DNA of 64,000 nt from Posidonia oceanica (GCA_037176725.1 JAZBRS010000039.1:21922001-21986000); one strand, 5' to 3'; positions 12,840 through 24,568 are shown, counted from the first letter of the stretch. Notes: generated from the letters alone by a model not told the origin. Made by a program: numbers and translations.

Positions 12840-13690
12840 CTTTAGCTAAGTTTTTTTTGCCAATATTGCATTTCTGGCCTAAGTTCTTGTTATTTTGCAT
12901 TCCAGTCCTTTATTTGATTTAATCTGCTTATTTCTGTGCTGAAACTATATAAAATTGCATGACATGTTTGTGGCTTTCCTTATTTGCATGCTGATCCATT
13001 CACTGTGCTTTCCTTCAGTAATATGTTTGAGTTTGGCCCTCCAGCTTTTCATTTTTGCACTTAAGTCCTGCAGTAGTTTAATTAGATTTAATGCATTAAT
13101 TTTGCCATATAAAATTGCATTCTGGGTCCTCTTTGTTTTCAGTATTTGCCTTCTGGTCCTCTGTCCTGTAGAACTTAGCATTTATTTTTCATTTTTGCTT
13201 GCTGCATTGCATTTTTCCCCCTCTGTTTTCTGATTTTTGCATATAGGTCCTCTTCTAATGCACAGTAGTCATTTTAATGCATATTTAGCTTATAAAATTG
13301 CATTCTTGACCTTGCATAATTTGAAAATTGCATGCCAGTCCTCTGTCTGTCCTTTTAGTGCATATTTTACTCATAAAATTGCCTCTTAGCCCCACATGTT
13401 TGAAAAATTGCATGTAAGTCCCCCATCTGCATTCCCAGACTACTTAGGACCCTGTTTTTTGGGAAAATGGCATTTTAGACCTTAATGATTTCAAAATTGC
13501 ATTCTAAACTACCACATGATTTCAAAGCTTGCCCTGATGCATATTCATCTTGGAAAATTGCATTTTGAACCCTGTATTTTGTAAAATTGCATGCAGACCC
13601 TCTTTTTTCCAAAACCCTTGCACAAAAGCCCCAAACTTTTCAAAACCTTTGCATTTAGACCCCCATCTTTTCAAAAATTGCATTTGAGAC
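12840..13690 (+). repeat. Degenerate repeat built on AAATTGCAT
   Basis: The word AAAATTGCAT, or TTGCATTT/TTGCATGC variants, recurs roughly every 40-80 bp, each time followed by a C/T-rich phrase ending CCT or CCC. It looks like an old tandem array within the LTR, with unequal spacing. No coding potential. Confidence 0.65.
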
Positions 13691-14095
13691 CCCAATCTTC
13701 TGGAAAATCACCCTTAAGTCCTTTCTTGCATTCGGCATGCATTTGCATTCTTGCATTCCTACATTTGGCATCCTCTGCACACACTCAAGCTTCTTTAACT
13801 TCCATTTACATGGGAGGACCTGTCTGCACACCCCTAAGACCTCCTGAACACTTAGATCCATTCTTCTCCCCTGTTCTGGTCCCTCTGCCTCGAAGCTGGA
13901 ATATCTTCGGATCCGGCCGTTGGATCTTCTCAAGTAAGCTGCCATGACGACCCCGGCGGAACGCTCTTCAGCATAGACCAATCGGATTCCAGATCAGGCC
14001 CCAGATTTCCCAGGTAAGCCCTCCTGGACTTCAGTAGCATTGTTTGCATACCATTCGCATTGCATGGCTTTCATGCGCTTCCTTTCGCTTTATCT

Positions 14096-15015
14096 TCTCG
14101 CACCGTTTTGCGTGCCGCTTTGTTTTCTTCCACCGTTTTGCGTGCCGCTTTGTTTTCTTCCACCGTTTTGTGTGCCACTCTGTTTTCTTGCACCGTTTTG
14201 CGTGCTGCTTTGTTTTCTTGCACCGTTTTGCGTGCTGCCTTGTTTTCTCAGACCGTTTTGCGTGCCGCCTCTGTTTTCTTGCACCGTTTTGCGTACCGCC
14301 TTTGTTTTCTTACACCGTTTTGCGTGCCGCCCTTGTTTTCTTGCACCGTTTTGCGTGCCGCCTTGTTTTCTTGCACCGTTTTGCGTGCCGCTTGTTTTCT
14401 CGCACCGTTCTGCGTGCCGCCTTTGTTTTCTTGTACCGTTTTACGTGCCGTCCTTGTTTTCTCGCACCGTTTTGCGTGCTGCCTTTGTTTTCTCGCACCA
14501 TTTTGCGTGCCGCCCTTGTTTTCTTGCACCGTTTTGCATGCCGCCTTGTTTTCTTGCACTGTTTTGCGTGTCGCCTTGTTTTCTCGCACCGTTTTGCGTG
14601 CCGTCTTGTTTTCTCGCACCGTTCTGCGTGCCGCCTTGTTTTCTCGCACCGTTCTGCGTGCCGTCTTGTTTTCTCGCACCGTTTTGCATGCCGCCTTGTT
14701 TTCTCGCACCGTTCTGCGTGTTGCCTTGTTTTCTCGCACTGTTTTGCGTGTTGCCTTGTTTTCTCGCACCGTTTTGCGTGCCGCTTTGTTTTCTCGCACC
14801 GTTTTGCGTGCTGTCTTGTTTTCTTGCACTGTTTTGCGTGCCGCTTTGTTTTCTCGCACCGTTTTGCGTGCTGCCTTGTTTTCTTGCACCGTTTTGCATG
14901 CCGCCTTGTTTTCTCGCATCGTTTTGCATGCCTCGCCCGTTTCTCGCACCGTTTTGCGTATCGACCTCGTTTCTCGCATCATTTTGAGTTCTTGCTTCGT
15001 TTCTCGCCCTGTTTT
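14096..15015 (+). repeat. 30-bp minisatellite inside the solo LTR, about 30 units
   Basis: The unit reads about CACCGTTTTGCGTGCCGCCT followed by TGTTTTCTCG. Period is 30 bp with a few units one or two bases longer or shorter. Variation is mostly C/T transitions at fixed positions. Because 30 is a multiple of three and the unit has no stop in several frames, long overlapping frames appear on both strands (315, 352 and 374 codons on +, 268 on -); these are repeat artefacts. Copies A1 and A2 end or are cut before the matching part, so the array is seen once. Confidence 0.9.
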
Positions 15016-15725
15016 GCGTGTTTTACGTTGTTTTCCCTTGCATGTCGCCCGCATTGCCGGTTTTCACTGCTGTTTTGTTTTATCGCCCGCATTTGCATAT
15101 AGGGCGGTGATGCTTACTGCCTGGAGTTCTCACGAGCCAGGTTTCGCCCGGTTCGGAACACAGACAGCGTTGCTGAGCGCTTAGATTGCACGTTTACTTC
15201 CTTGCATTGCTTTCCCTCACTTAGAGCACACCTTTGAGCATTTAGATAGGCATTCATTGGCACTTAGGCATTTAAAGTCTGCATTTCCCTGCGTATGCGA
15301 GCGTAAGCCTAAAAAGACCGATTCTCGGGCGTGTCGGGGGTGCCTAACACCTTCCCCGCACGTAACAAGAGTCCTTGCCCTCTCTCTTGGCCCGCAATGA
15401 CCATATTGCCCTTGTCCTAGGCACGAGTCACATCTTTTGCATTCATTTGCATCTCATTTCTTCTGCATTGCCTCGCAATGCATCTTTTGCTTGGTTTTGC
15501 GTGATTATTCGTGCATTTCCCTGGTTTTCCTTGTCTCCCGATCTAATAGACTTGGTGGCGACTCCGATTTTGTCTTACCTTCTTCTTTTCTTCCTCTTTT
15601 TCCTTTTTAAAATGTTTTCGAGTTAAGTCTTCTCGGACATAGCCGCTAATAGTGAGCCTGATTCTGATCGGTGCACGCGAGCTTTGGCAACGTGCATGGA
15701 CGATCTGAACACCGGGATTACTACA

Positions 15726-15730
15726 GCTTG
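15726..15730. repeat. Target-site duplication GCTTG (right)
   Basis: Identical to 9644-9648 and directly after the terminal CA of the solo LTR. Confidence 0.85.
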
Positions 15731-17198
15731 CCGATTTTGGTCCTAATGCGCCTTCAATATTCCCAAGGGTTCTTTTCCTTTTCTTTTGGCTTTTCTTTTC
15801 TTTCCTTTGCTTTTCTTTCTTTTGGGGTTCCCCTCTCTTGTTATTTTTCTATAAATGTCCGCCCATCACTGCCTTCTGGACTTATGCTATGACGGTGTAC
15901 CCGCTTTTCATGCACTCCCTTCTTTTGGGTGCTTTCTAGGTTGGGTTTGGTGCACTCATCCATCACCACCCTCTCGGATTTATGCTAGGATGGCACGCTA
16001 TGTAGGGCAAGCGGATTATATGATTTGCCTCAGCTCCGAGCCTACCTTTTTCTTACCTCCCCGTGCAAGATGTATGTGTAGACAGGACAAAGTATGGGTC
16101 ACCTCAGGTATTCCTCTTCCTATAGGCTTGGGGAATGACACCCCCTTCCAGCTTAGTGTTAGGCCTTAGGTCCCCTCTTGGTGTAAGCATGCTGATCACG
16201 GGTAGTACCTTTCAGGTGCATTGCATTCCAGGGGTCGAGATGATTTGTCCCATAATTGATAAGCATTTCCCAGATATGCAGCAACCACTGCGTAAGGTCC
16301 TTCCTAGTTTGACTTTAGCTTCCCCTTTGGACATGGCTCGTACTCATCAATCATTATTATTTTTGATTTTATTATTATTGACAATTCAGCCTATAGAGAC
16401 AAATAAAGACAAATAAAGGGAAACAAAAATACTGAATGTCTTATTTACTTATTTTAAAGTAAATTAACACTACCCCTAGTCGATTTCAGTGGAGTTTCAT
16501 ATTTCCCTCCCCATATGAGGGCTTACTTGAGGGGTGACAGTGGAAGTCTGCCCCTAGTGTTGAGTGGTCAGGTATTTGTGGCGCATCTTCTGGTTTTTCC
16601 TTTGGCTTGTGCCCAATCCTTGCTTTTTCCGGATCAGAGTCAGACTCATCTCGACCGGTTTCTTCTACATTGCCTCTGTTGGCTTTGTCCTTTAGTGAAG
16701 ATTTTATTAAGCTCCCTTCTCTCTTTGGAGTAAGGCCATAGATGTCCCCTCTATGTATTGTAAGATCAGGAGGCTTGGGGGGAGGACTGGTTGCTGCTTG
16801 TAAGTCTTGGTAGAGTGAATGTAGTGTAGCCTCAGTTTCATACCAGTCTGAGTCAGTGTACTCATCATAAATGGGCCGCATGTCGTACCAATCTAGGTGG
16901 AGGGGAGAGGCTTGGATTGTTTCCCTTAGAGCTATGTGTTCCTATGCAGCATTTTGCCCTATCATGTCTTGGAACATTTGAGAGTCTGCCCCTTCCTCGT
17001 ACTAGTGATCGTAATCAGACCACCCATCAGGAGGCTCTTCATTGGATGGCAATCTTTTATTGCCTGGTTCTGGAGGAATGGGTTCGCAGTTTGCCCTTGT
17101 ATCTACCCAGTGATTAGCCCTGATGATGATTACTTCCCTTGATGTTTGAATTTGAGCAGTTGGTGTACAGGGGATGCAACAGCACCGATTTCTGCTAG
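15731..17198 (-). other. Internal region of the 17-kb element downstream of protease
   Basis: The place where reverse transcriptase and integrase would start in a complete element. The only sizeable minus frame (16,486-16,881; starts MRPIYDEYTDSDWYETE, acidic and Pro/Lys-rich) is not in the gag-protease frame and shows no polymerase motif. It may be the tail of the original polyprotein or a separate small frame. I cannot assign a function. Confidence 0.45.
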
Positions 17199-19997
17199 TC
17201 AGGACCTACCTAAGATTAATGGTTCAGCTAGGTCCTCCTCCATTACTATAACTATGGTAGTGCTCATGAGGAGGCCTATAGTAATATCCATCTTGACAAT
17301 CCCCATCTCTTCTCTTTGGCCTTTGTCATAAGCTACGTAGGTGAAGCGATGTCTAGTGATCTTGTCTTCTTTGATGCCGAGACAGTCAAGAGTGGATAAG
17401 GAGTAGACATTTTGGCTGGCACCAGTATCGACCAATACTCCTGGGAGTGGGCAATTATTGACATCAACAGAGATGATTAATGGGTGCGAGCTCCCTTCTG
17501 GAATAGACAGTTCTTCATCACTGAAGACTATGTTCCTTTGCTCAAAACTCGCGACGACTTCTCTTGCTAATTCAAATGAATCCCCCCTATCCGATCCATG
17601 TTGTCCGACCATGGGGAGGAAGCTAGAGTGGTCAAGAATAGTGAGATCATTGACTCCCTCGTCGTCGTCCTGAGTCTCCCATCCCATTGTATCTTCCCAA
17701 GATTCATCTGAGTCCCCTTCTGACCATGCTTCTAGCATAGGGACTGTTGGCATATCTTTGACCGATGGCTTTAGGTCGAGGTTGGCTTGTACATGCTGAA
17801 TGATCACTAGTTTCGGAGTTGTTTGTAGTATGTCCTTGGCCTCCATGTGGGCTATTGGATGGCTAGGCATCTTTTGTTGTTTCCCTTGAGTTGCCCTCAG
17901 CCTTTCTCTAAGCACAGACCACATGATTTCACCCTTGTCATTTAGGTCGTATATTTTATCTTTGACAATGAAGCATTCTTCAAGGGTATGCCCGTTTTTC
18001 TAGTGATATGGGCAGTACATGGATAGATTAGTAATAGGAGGATTTGGCCTAGGTTCTGGGAGCTATAGATCTCCACTGTCGACCAGCATCCTGAATACAT
18101 CACGGAGTGACTCAGGAAGTGGTAGATAGTTTTGCCTCTGACGACCTTTGTAGCTTCATGGTGGAGGGATGCTGTTGTAGCTTCTCTGCCCCTACTATTG
18201 CCTCTTGTATTCATTGCTTGGCCGTCTTTGTTGAGCGTACACTAGGTAACTTGGAGGCTACTAATACTGACATTGCTGGGGTTGCTGCTGATATTGTGCC
18301 AACTGATTCTGACCCGGACACTGGACTAGCTGCCCTTTATACTGCATTGGTTGCCCTTGATACCGCTCTGGCTGTCCTTGATATTGAAACCTAAACTGGT
18401 ATTAAACTAGTTTCTCTTGATACCGAACTGGCTACCCCTAAGGTTGAACTTGATACTTAGGTTGGTATTGGTGACTTCTTTGCACCTTCTGCCCCTGGTG
18501 AGTTGAGATCGGTGCCACACTGCTTGTGACGCCTTCAAAAGTGTAACCAAAGGTCTTCTTCTTCCCCCTTCCCTCAAGCTATAAGAATGGTAAGTCCTCC
18601 TTGTTGCGGAAAACTCTCACCGCACGCTCGTATAGCTGAGGGTATGTCTGAAAGTCACCAACCAATAACCCTACTCTTAGTTACCCTGTACTGTTCCGGG
18701 CAATAACCTCAACCGCTTGGCTCTCTGGGATGTAGCATTCTGATTGGGCTGCCATCTCCCTCCATCTTCTTACAAAAGTGACAAACTCTTCCTCAGGTTT
18801 CATCTTTTCGACGAGGAGGTCTCCTATTGTGGGCTTGTGCTAGATGTGGTGGCTATATTGGTGTAGAAATTTTTCCAGCACTATCTTGAAATCACTGAGG
18901 TCGGATGCTGTGAGCATGTTGAACCATCTCAGTGCTTCTCCCTCAAAGTTCTTGAGGAAGAGGTATACAGTGAGCCCATTGCCATGTTGATAGGGCAGGG
19001 CATCCATGGTAAAAGTGGCTAGATGATTCCTTGGATCACCCATCCCATCATACTTCTGTATTTTGGGCATCTTGAACCTGGGTGGCAGACTGAACCGATG
19101 GAATTTTGAGGTATCAAAGGCAACCAGCGCTTTAGAGATTACTCCTGCTTTTGTAAGCGCATCTGAGATCATTATTTTGATATCTAGACCTTGGATGGCC
19201 TGTTGCCCCTAGACTTGGTACCCTTGAACTTGATGGAATCGTTGTTGCTAAGGGGTACTATATTGTGGAGAGAAGGGTGAGGGTTGAGCTAGAGTATACC
19301 ATGATTGCATGGTTGGGAGTGATGACTGTGGCAATTGGGTTGCCCCTAGATAATGATATGAAGGGTAGCTTGGTGGGGATTGTGTGGTCTGCTGGGTAGA
19401 AGGGTAGGCTAGAGTAGTAGGATATTGTGTGTATGGGCCTTGGATCGGGAAATTTATTGTAGGACTTGGCAGCATTGTGTAGGTATTTCCCGGTGCAGGT
19501 GTAGTTAATGGGCCCTGGTGAGCACTTAAGAGTGGGATTCCATTATGTTGAGCCATGAATTGGTGGGCTTGATTAGCTGCTTCATCGGGCAGTTGATGTG
19601 AATTGGCTGATAATGGCAGTGCCGTGTAACAAGCTACCCTTGGGAGCATGTGTTCATACAGGGCGCTCCACAGCTGAGAATGGTTTACTTCCCCCTCCCC
19701 TTCACTTCCTTCTTCAAACGACTGGCCCTTGGCACTATTTTGGGCGGAAACTACAAGAGTAGGGCTCTCAGAAGAATGATTATACAGTATGGCTGCATGG
19801 GGAAACTACCGGTGAACTTTCTGCTGCATGAACCTCAAAGTGTCTGGCTCTTCGACGTGTGAGGTTAGAGTGTTGAAGTGGAACTCGTGTTGACCCCTGG
19901 TACTGCTTGCTTGAGCCATAGAAGTAGTGGTTGATATGCTCGAGGCAGCTGCCATGTTGGAAGAGGCAGTGTATAAATGATGTACTTCTGATAGCAC
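17199..19997 (-). pseudogene. Gag-protease polyprotein in one frame, with about 15 internal stops
   Basis: From Met at 19,997 to the stop at 17,199 all readable pieces lie in the same frame (933 codons), broken only by point stops, mostly TAG; no frameshift is needed. Order: Pro/Ser/Gln-rich N-terminal part (19,650-19,250); retrotransposon gag core (19,172-18,840, with PKIQKYDGMGDPRNHLATF and GEALRWF, continuing to FVRRWREMAAQ); Gln/Tyr-rich YQGQP-like repeats (18,480-18,200); a CX2HX4-HX4C knuckle (CPYH..GHTLEEC) near 18,000-17,960 as in Tat-lineage gag; then an aspartic protease with the active-site LVDTGAS near 17,415 and ILGRS at the very end. Polymerase and integrase are absent. Stop codons suit C-to-T decay of CAG and TGG codons. 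Confidence 0.85.
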
Positions 19998-21446
19998 TGA
20001 CCGACCTCCTTGGTGAATCTGCCCTTTAAATCATAGAAGTTCTAAAAAAAGGAAATTGCAAACTCTTCTACTGACACTACTTTCTAAACTATTATAGACT
20101 CGATTTGATGAAATAAAAGAAAAGTAATTACAACTCTCTAAACACAATAATCACCCAGTAGCTGCTTTGTCGTTTCTGTAACCCGTATTATCAGTCTCAA
20201 CAAACCACCCTGCAAACAAGGCACCCAGACATGATCTACCTAGAGTCACCGGTAATGGCGATGGCAATGTGACTTATCGCCGATTCAAGCGGCGACTAGA
20301 ACCGACGTCGGTAAGACAGGCGGCAGGCGTGTCTGTCCTCCCAGCGATCGGAATTTGTCCTTCAGAGATCGCTCGTCACACAAGGTTGATTAAACAAATA
20401 TGTTTCAAACAGAATGCTGGTTTTACTTGTTCAAATGGTTAATTAATTGATTTATTTAACCAGCGTTCTCTCCACTGTCAGGTTCCTAAGGAAAAAAGGG
20501 TAAGGCTAACTTCGTGGGATCTAAGGGTCACACAATGGGATTTAGATCTCTTTAGGTATCGCCCTTTGACCTTTGTTAGGGTCCACCAAGAGAGCCTAGG
20601 CGGTGGATTTGTCTCTCTATAGAGGGGCCTGCAACCTAGGATTCTGTCCTTAAGGTCATATCCTAACATACCATAAAGCGATAAATAAACAGAAAATATT
20701 AGAGTATTAAGTATCCACTAAGGGCTATTATTGACTCAGGAAGAAGAAAGGAGTCAATAACAAAACCTTAGGACACCTTAAGTTCTCAATCTAACTATCA
20801 CAATCAAACACAGAGTATGGGAGAGCGACTTATACTAGCCCAGTCCACTCGGCCTGATTGTTCTAAGTAGAGAGAGATTCCCTCAAGGAACTTTAACTCT
20901 AATATCAGACAAATAGTTTCCACCCTATTGGTGGACACAAACAAGTCCTAAAAGCCATAAAAATAACTTAAGAGAGAGCAAGTGGACAGGATATTATTGT
21001 GTATTTACTACTGCAAATCTAAAAACAATGTAAACAGAGAAAAAAACAAGTGATCTGCAAAGGGAAACTATATCTCGATCCGGTCGCTGGTAAGACAGGG
21101 GGCGAATTGAGTCATTGCCTCAAAGTGCGAATGAGACTCGACACTGTGTATACAGGCAACTAGATATGGAAGCTATCAAACGTCAGGATAGAACCGATCC
21201 GATCGTCGGTGCTATAGGCGCCGAATTGAGCCGTTGCCTCTAAGTGTGAACGAGATTCGGTGTCATAAGCAGAGGCAACTAGATGTGAAATCCTTCTAAC
21301 GTCAGACTAAAAACCTGATAGAAGGTCTGGGTGTCATGAAACCCTATATGCACGACCACCAAATCAAAAACAATGCCTAGATCTATGAAGATAAATGAAG
21401 AAGCGAAAGGAGATGCTCACGTAACATGAAGGGTTGGCTCAAGCCT
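19998..21446 (-). other. 5' leader of the 17-kb element
   Basis: Between PBS and gag on the minus strand. Low coding potential. Two related passages near 21,070-21,170 and 21,190-21,290 (AACTAGATaTGgAA, GAGACTCGGTGTC-like words) look like a diverged direct duplication of about 120 bp. Nothing else recognised. Confidence 0.4.
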
Positions 21447-21464
21447 GTCTCACAGTGATCACCA
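21447..21464 (-). promoter_or_regulatory. Primer binding site candidate of the 17-kb element
   Basis: Minus strand TGGTGATCACTGTGAGAC, starting with the TGG that pairs with a tRNA CCA end, six bases after the 5' LTR end TCTACA. I do not recognise the tRNA. Confidence 0.5.
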
Positions 21465-21470
21465 ATTTTT

Positions 21471-23222
21471 TGTAGACGTGGATTTGGGGTGTTGGATGAA
21501 GGCGTCGGCGCTTCTACTACGTCGACGACTAATGTGATCGCCACTTGTCGATTCGCAGTGCCTGCGGGAGATGTAGATGGATGTGAGTCCTCGGCTCATT
21601 GGATCAGTGGTAGGATGCTATCCAGCGGCGTCCTCGTGCTATGTGATGTATTCCTTCCCTTCAAAACAAATAAAACAGATCTAGGTAAGTCCAAGCGTGT
21701 AGTAAACAATATCAGAATAGCATGAAATAACAAAAACTAGTAAAACTAATACTAACCGGGGGGTAGTTCCCCGTATGCATATGCTATGGGGCCTATTTAA
21801 GGAATGCAATAATGTAATAAAAAAGTAGATTGGAACAAATACTCCCTTTACCCTCGTGCTATATGCTGTGGGATGAGGAAGTGGAGGCACAGATGGAGCT
21901 CCAAAGGCTATGGATCTCTAGGATCTAGGTTTTTCTCACATGATTTTGACAAAGGTTGGTCAGAGTAGAGGGGCTATAGCTCTCTCAGGATGTAGCACTC
22001 AGAGGTCACTTCACTCTAGAAAATGTCTCACCACTCTAGGAAAATACCTCTCAACTCTATTCTAGAAATTGCCTCCCCACTTTTGGAAGTGCCTCCGATT
22101 CTCAAAAATGCCTCTCCTTGAACTTTAGGTCTCGGGGCCTATTTTTAGATTTTCGGGGCATCAGATAGGACGAGTGGAAGCTTTTAGATACGAATTTAAA
22201 ATTAAAAATCAGATATTTTACTAGTCGCCGCATGAACCGGCGACAAGCATAAATATCCTGTTTTAATGACATGGAAATGACGTGGAGGCTCGCTCATCAG
22301 ATAACAAAATAGTCCACATCAGCTAGTCACTGGTAGCACCGGCGCCGAGCCATAGATATTTTGTTTTTAACGACGTGGAAATGACGTAGAGGCTCGCTTA
22401 TTGGATAAGGAACTAGTCTACGTAAGCTAGTCACCGTTGTGATCGGCGACAAGCTACTGAGATCCACATTTTTCTAGAATTTTCTAGAATCTTAGTTGCT
22501 ATGATATATATAGTATACCATATATTTAAGTGCTAGAAAAATCGTAGAAATAATAATAATTATGGAAAAAATGTTTGAATATTTTATAAAAATCCCATAT
22601 TTTATATTAAAGCCTAGGATTATGAAATATACTGAGAGAGAGTGGTAGGACGCTCATCGCATACTAACATGCTGACGACACTCAAGCAATCGCCAATGGT
22701 ACTGGCGACGAGTACTGTCACCACATGTGGAGGCAACAAGTTGGTCTTTTCGCATTTTTCCCCTATCTTTTATATTAATCCACAGAGATTCGTTAAAAGC
22801 CCAGAAACTTCAGAAATTCCATGAAATCATAAAAATATTTCATTTAACATTAAAATAATCAAATCTACCACTAATTTGAGTGCAATGAGAGTATTAACTT
22901 TCCCACAGCTAATAAACTCGCACTAAATATTGTTAAAGGAACTCAAACTTGCCATTAGTTTGAGTAGAATAAGAGTGTTAGCTCTATCACAGTCAACAGA
23001 CTTATACTGAGAAATTCAAGGTACTCAAACTTGCCACTAGTTTGAGTATGTCAGCTTTGCCACAGCTAATGACCTTGAATCAAGTAAAATCAGGTGATGT
23101 TCTTAAATAAATCATGAAAAATCTAGAAAATGTGTTATAAGTCCTTAGTTTTGTGATTTAGGGTGCCTCAAGGTTTCCTATCCTTAATTAACTCTTGGAA
23201 ATGCGAAAATGGGATATCTACA
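21471..23222 (-). repeat. 5' LTR of the 17-kb gag-protease element
   Basis: 1752 bp, TGTAGACGTGG to GGGATATCTACA, full-length match to 6070-7841 with scattered substitutions and small indels. Confidence 0.9.
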
Positions 23223-23227
23223 GACTC
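23223..23227. repeat. Right target-site duplication of the 17-kb element
   Basis: GACTC, partner of GATGC at 6065-6069. Right after it the Tekay-like frame resumes with V-F-T-I-S-T-P-D-A. Confidence 0.6.
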
Positions 23228-23882
23228 GTGTTCACAATATCTACTCCTGATGCCGGACTTTCAGGAGATGTTGTAGAGGATAAGGAGTAGTAGTGTATTG
23301 TATATTGTAAAGCTCCACCTTTTATGTAGCTATGTGTAACCAGTACTTGCTCTTAATGATATTTGTGGTTTGTGGTTGTGGCATTTGTTATCTTTAGGTT
23401 ATTTTCTATTGGCTGACCGAATGGCCAGAGTACTGTTTGACTCAGGGAGTTCATTCTCTTTTATCTCTGAGTTGTTTGCGGCTGAAATTGGGGACAAGCC
23501 AGCTAGGTTGGCATTTCACCTTGACATGGTGACCCCATTAGGGGAGCACAGTCTAGATTGGAGATATTTGCTGTCAATTGACATCATGTTGAGTGATAAA
23601 GAATTCAAGGGCAGTTTGATAGTGATGAATATGCAGGAGTATGATGTCTTATTGGGCATGGACCGGCTGACGCAACACTCAGCAATGATTGACTGTGCCA
23701 AAAAGAAGGTGCTGGTAGAATGCCCAAGGCAAGGCTTGTGTTTGGTGCAAGGTGTTAGGCCGGGTAAGCCAATGCAGGTGATCTCTGCAATAAAGGCCTA
23801 TTGCTCTCAGGCAAAAAGTTGTGTAGGGTATTTGGCTAGTGTTGTTGTGTCCTCCTCACCTACAAGTAACAGATTCTTGTGA
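23228..23882 (+). pseudogene. Tekay-like aspartic protease (RVP) fragment
   Basis: Continuation of the gag frame that stops at 6069. A linker (FTISTPDAGLSGD) is followed by a small gap of non-matching sequence and then an open frame from 23,370 with the retropepsin active site LFDSGSSFSFIS near 23,434-23,470 and the flap/end motif YDVLLGMDRL near 23,640. This is the normal order zinc knuckle - protease of chromoviruses. The frame ends at 23,882 where the element should go on into reverse transcriptase; instead LTR-like sequence follows. Confidence 0.85.
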
Positions 23883-23899
23883 CTTTTGTCCAGAATGGT

Positions 23900-24537
23900 A
23901 GAAGACTTAGAACTCTTCAATTTGGTATATTTTGTGGAATTTTTAGTGGCTTGTGCTGGGACCGGTTTGAGTTCCCAAAAAGGGTGATTATTCTAGTTCC
24001 TGCGTTCACGTGGTTTCTCTGACCTGTCAAGGTCAACCGCGGGTTGGTCTCGCGTTTTAGTTTCGTGTTTTAGGTCTTTTACAGACCCTGTTTTGATGAT
24101 ATTAAGTTGTTTTCTTCCCAAGATTTAAATATTTGATTATTACATCGATTTATGGATAGTCCTATGATGAAAAAAATGTTTTGAAAATGATTTTAAAAAG
24201 AATGCATATGTTTTGAAAAGAGTTTTCCGTGGTTTTGGATGGAGCCACGTAAGCCAAATGATTGTACCAGCAGACCAGGGGTGTTGATACCTTTGAGAGG
24301 TTTGGTGCGAGTCCAAGGTGTGGTTGCCGTGTTTCCCAGTGGGCTCAGGGGTTCGAGTTCCCTAGAAGTGCTACTGGAAGAGTCCGGGGTTCAAGTCCCC
24401 TAGACTAGGGTGTGCTGTAGGGTCTGGGGTTCGAGTCCCGGGGGTACCTGGGCACAGGTTCTAGTCGGGTCCGGGGTTTGAGTCCCCAAGTGCTCCGACA
24501 CCAAGGGACATCATTGGACGCACCCCATGCTGTGTGA

Positions 24538-24568
<31 letters not shown>

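Larger units (their letters stand above)
9649..15725 (+). mobile_element. Complete 6,077-bp solo LTR, Tat/Ogre-like family
   Basis: Starts TGTTGACACCCC and ends ATTACTACA, flanked by a perfect 5-bp duplication. Blocks in order: CT-rich start with conserved GGGCCC (about 10,165); AT-rich AAAACCTAA tract (10,375-11,100); CT-rich and then GC-rich stretch (11,150-12,790); segment full of AAATTGCAT words (12,840-13,690); 30-bp minisatellite (about 14,096-15,015); and an end with GGGGTGCCTAACACCTTCCC near 15,340 and GGTGGCGACTCCG near 15,546, both, to my knowledge, typical of the 3' part of Tat/Ogre-lineage LTRs. No internal domain or second LTR is present between the duplications, so it is an LTR-LTR recombination product. 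It belongs to the same family as copies A1 and A2. Confidence 0.85.
6070..23222 (-). mobile_element. Non-autonomous Ty3/gypsy element with gag-protease only (17 kb including a nested solo LTR)
   Basis: Two direct LTRs, 6070-7841 and 21,471-23,222, both TGTAGA...TCTACA, bound an internal region of 13.6 kb. Minus orientation is shown by the gag-protease frame, a primer binding site beside the right LTR and a purine-rich tract beside the left LTR. In one 290-bp stretch (6361-6650 against the matching part of the right LTR) I counted about 20 differences, so the insertion is not recent. Without the 6.1-kb nested LTR the element is about 11.1 kb. No reverse transcriptase, RNase H or integrase motif is seen anywhere in it; mobility would have depended on a related autonomous element. 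It splits the Tekay-like element between zinc knuckles and protease. Confidence 0.85.

Noticed and set aside
14096..15015. CRISPR-like array
   Set aside because: Units are directly adjacent with no unique spacers, and the window is a plant nuclear locus.
14040..15184. Frames of 315-374 codons on + and 268 on -
   Set aside because: All come from the 30-bp minisatellite; no start context, domain or preferred frame.
24300..24490. tRNA-like words (GGTTCGAGTCC, GGTTCAAGTCCCC) in the LTR fragment
   Set aside because: They resemble T-arm sequences but repeat several times without a cloverleaf or anticodon arm; ordinary LTR sequence.
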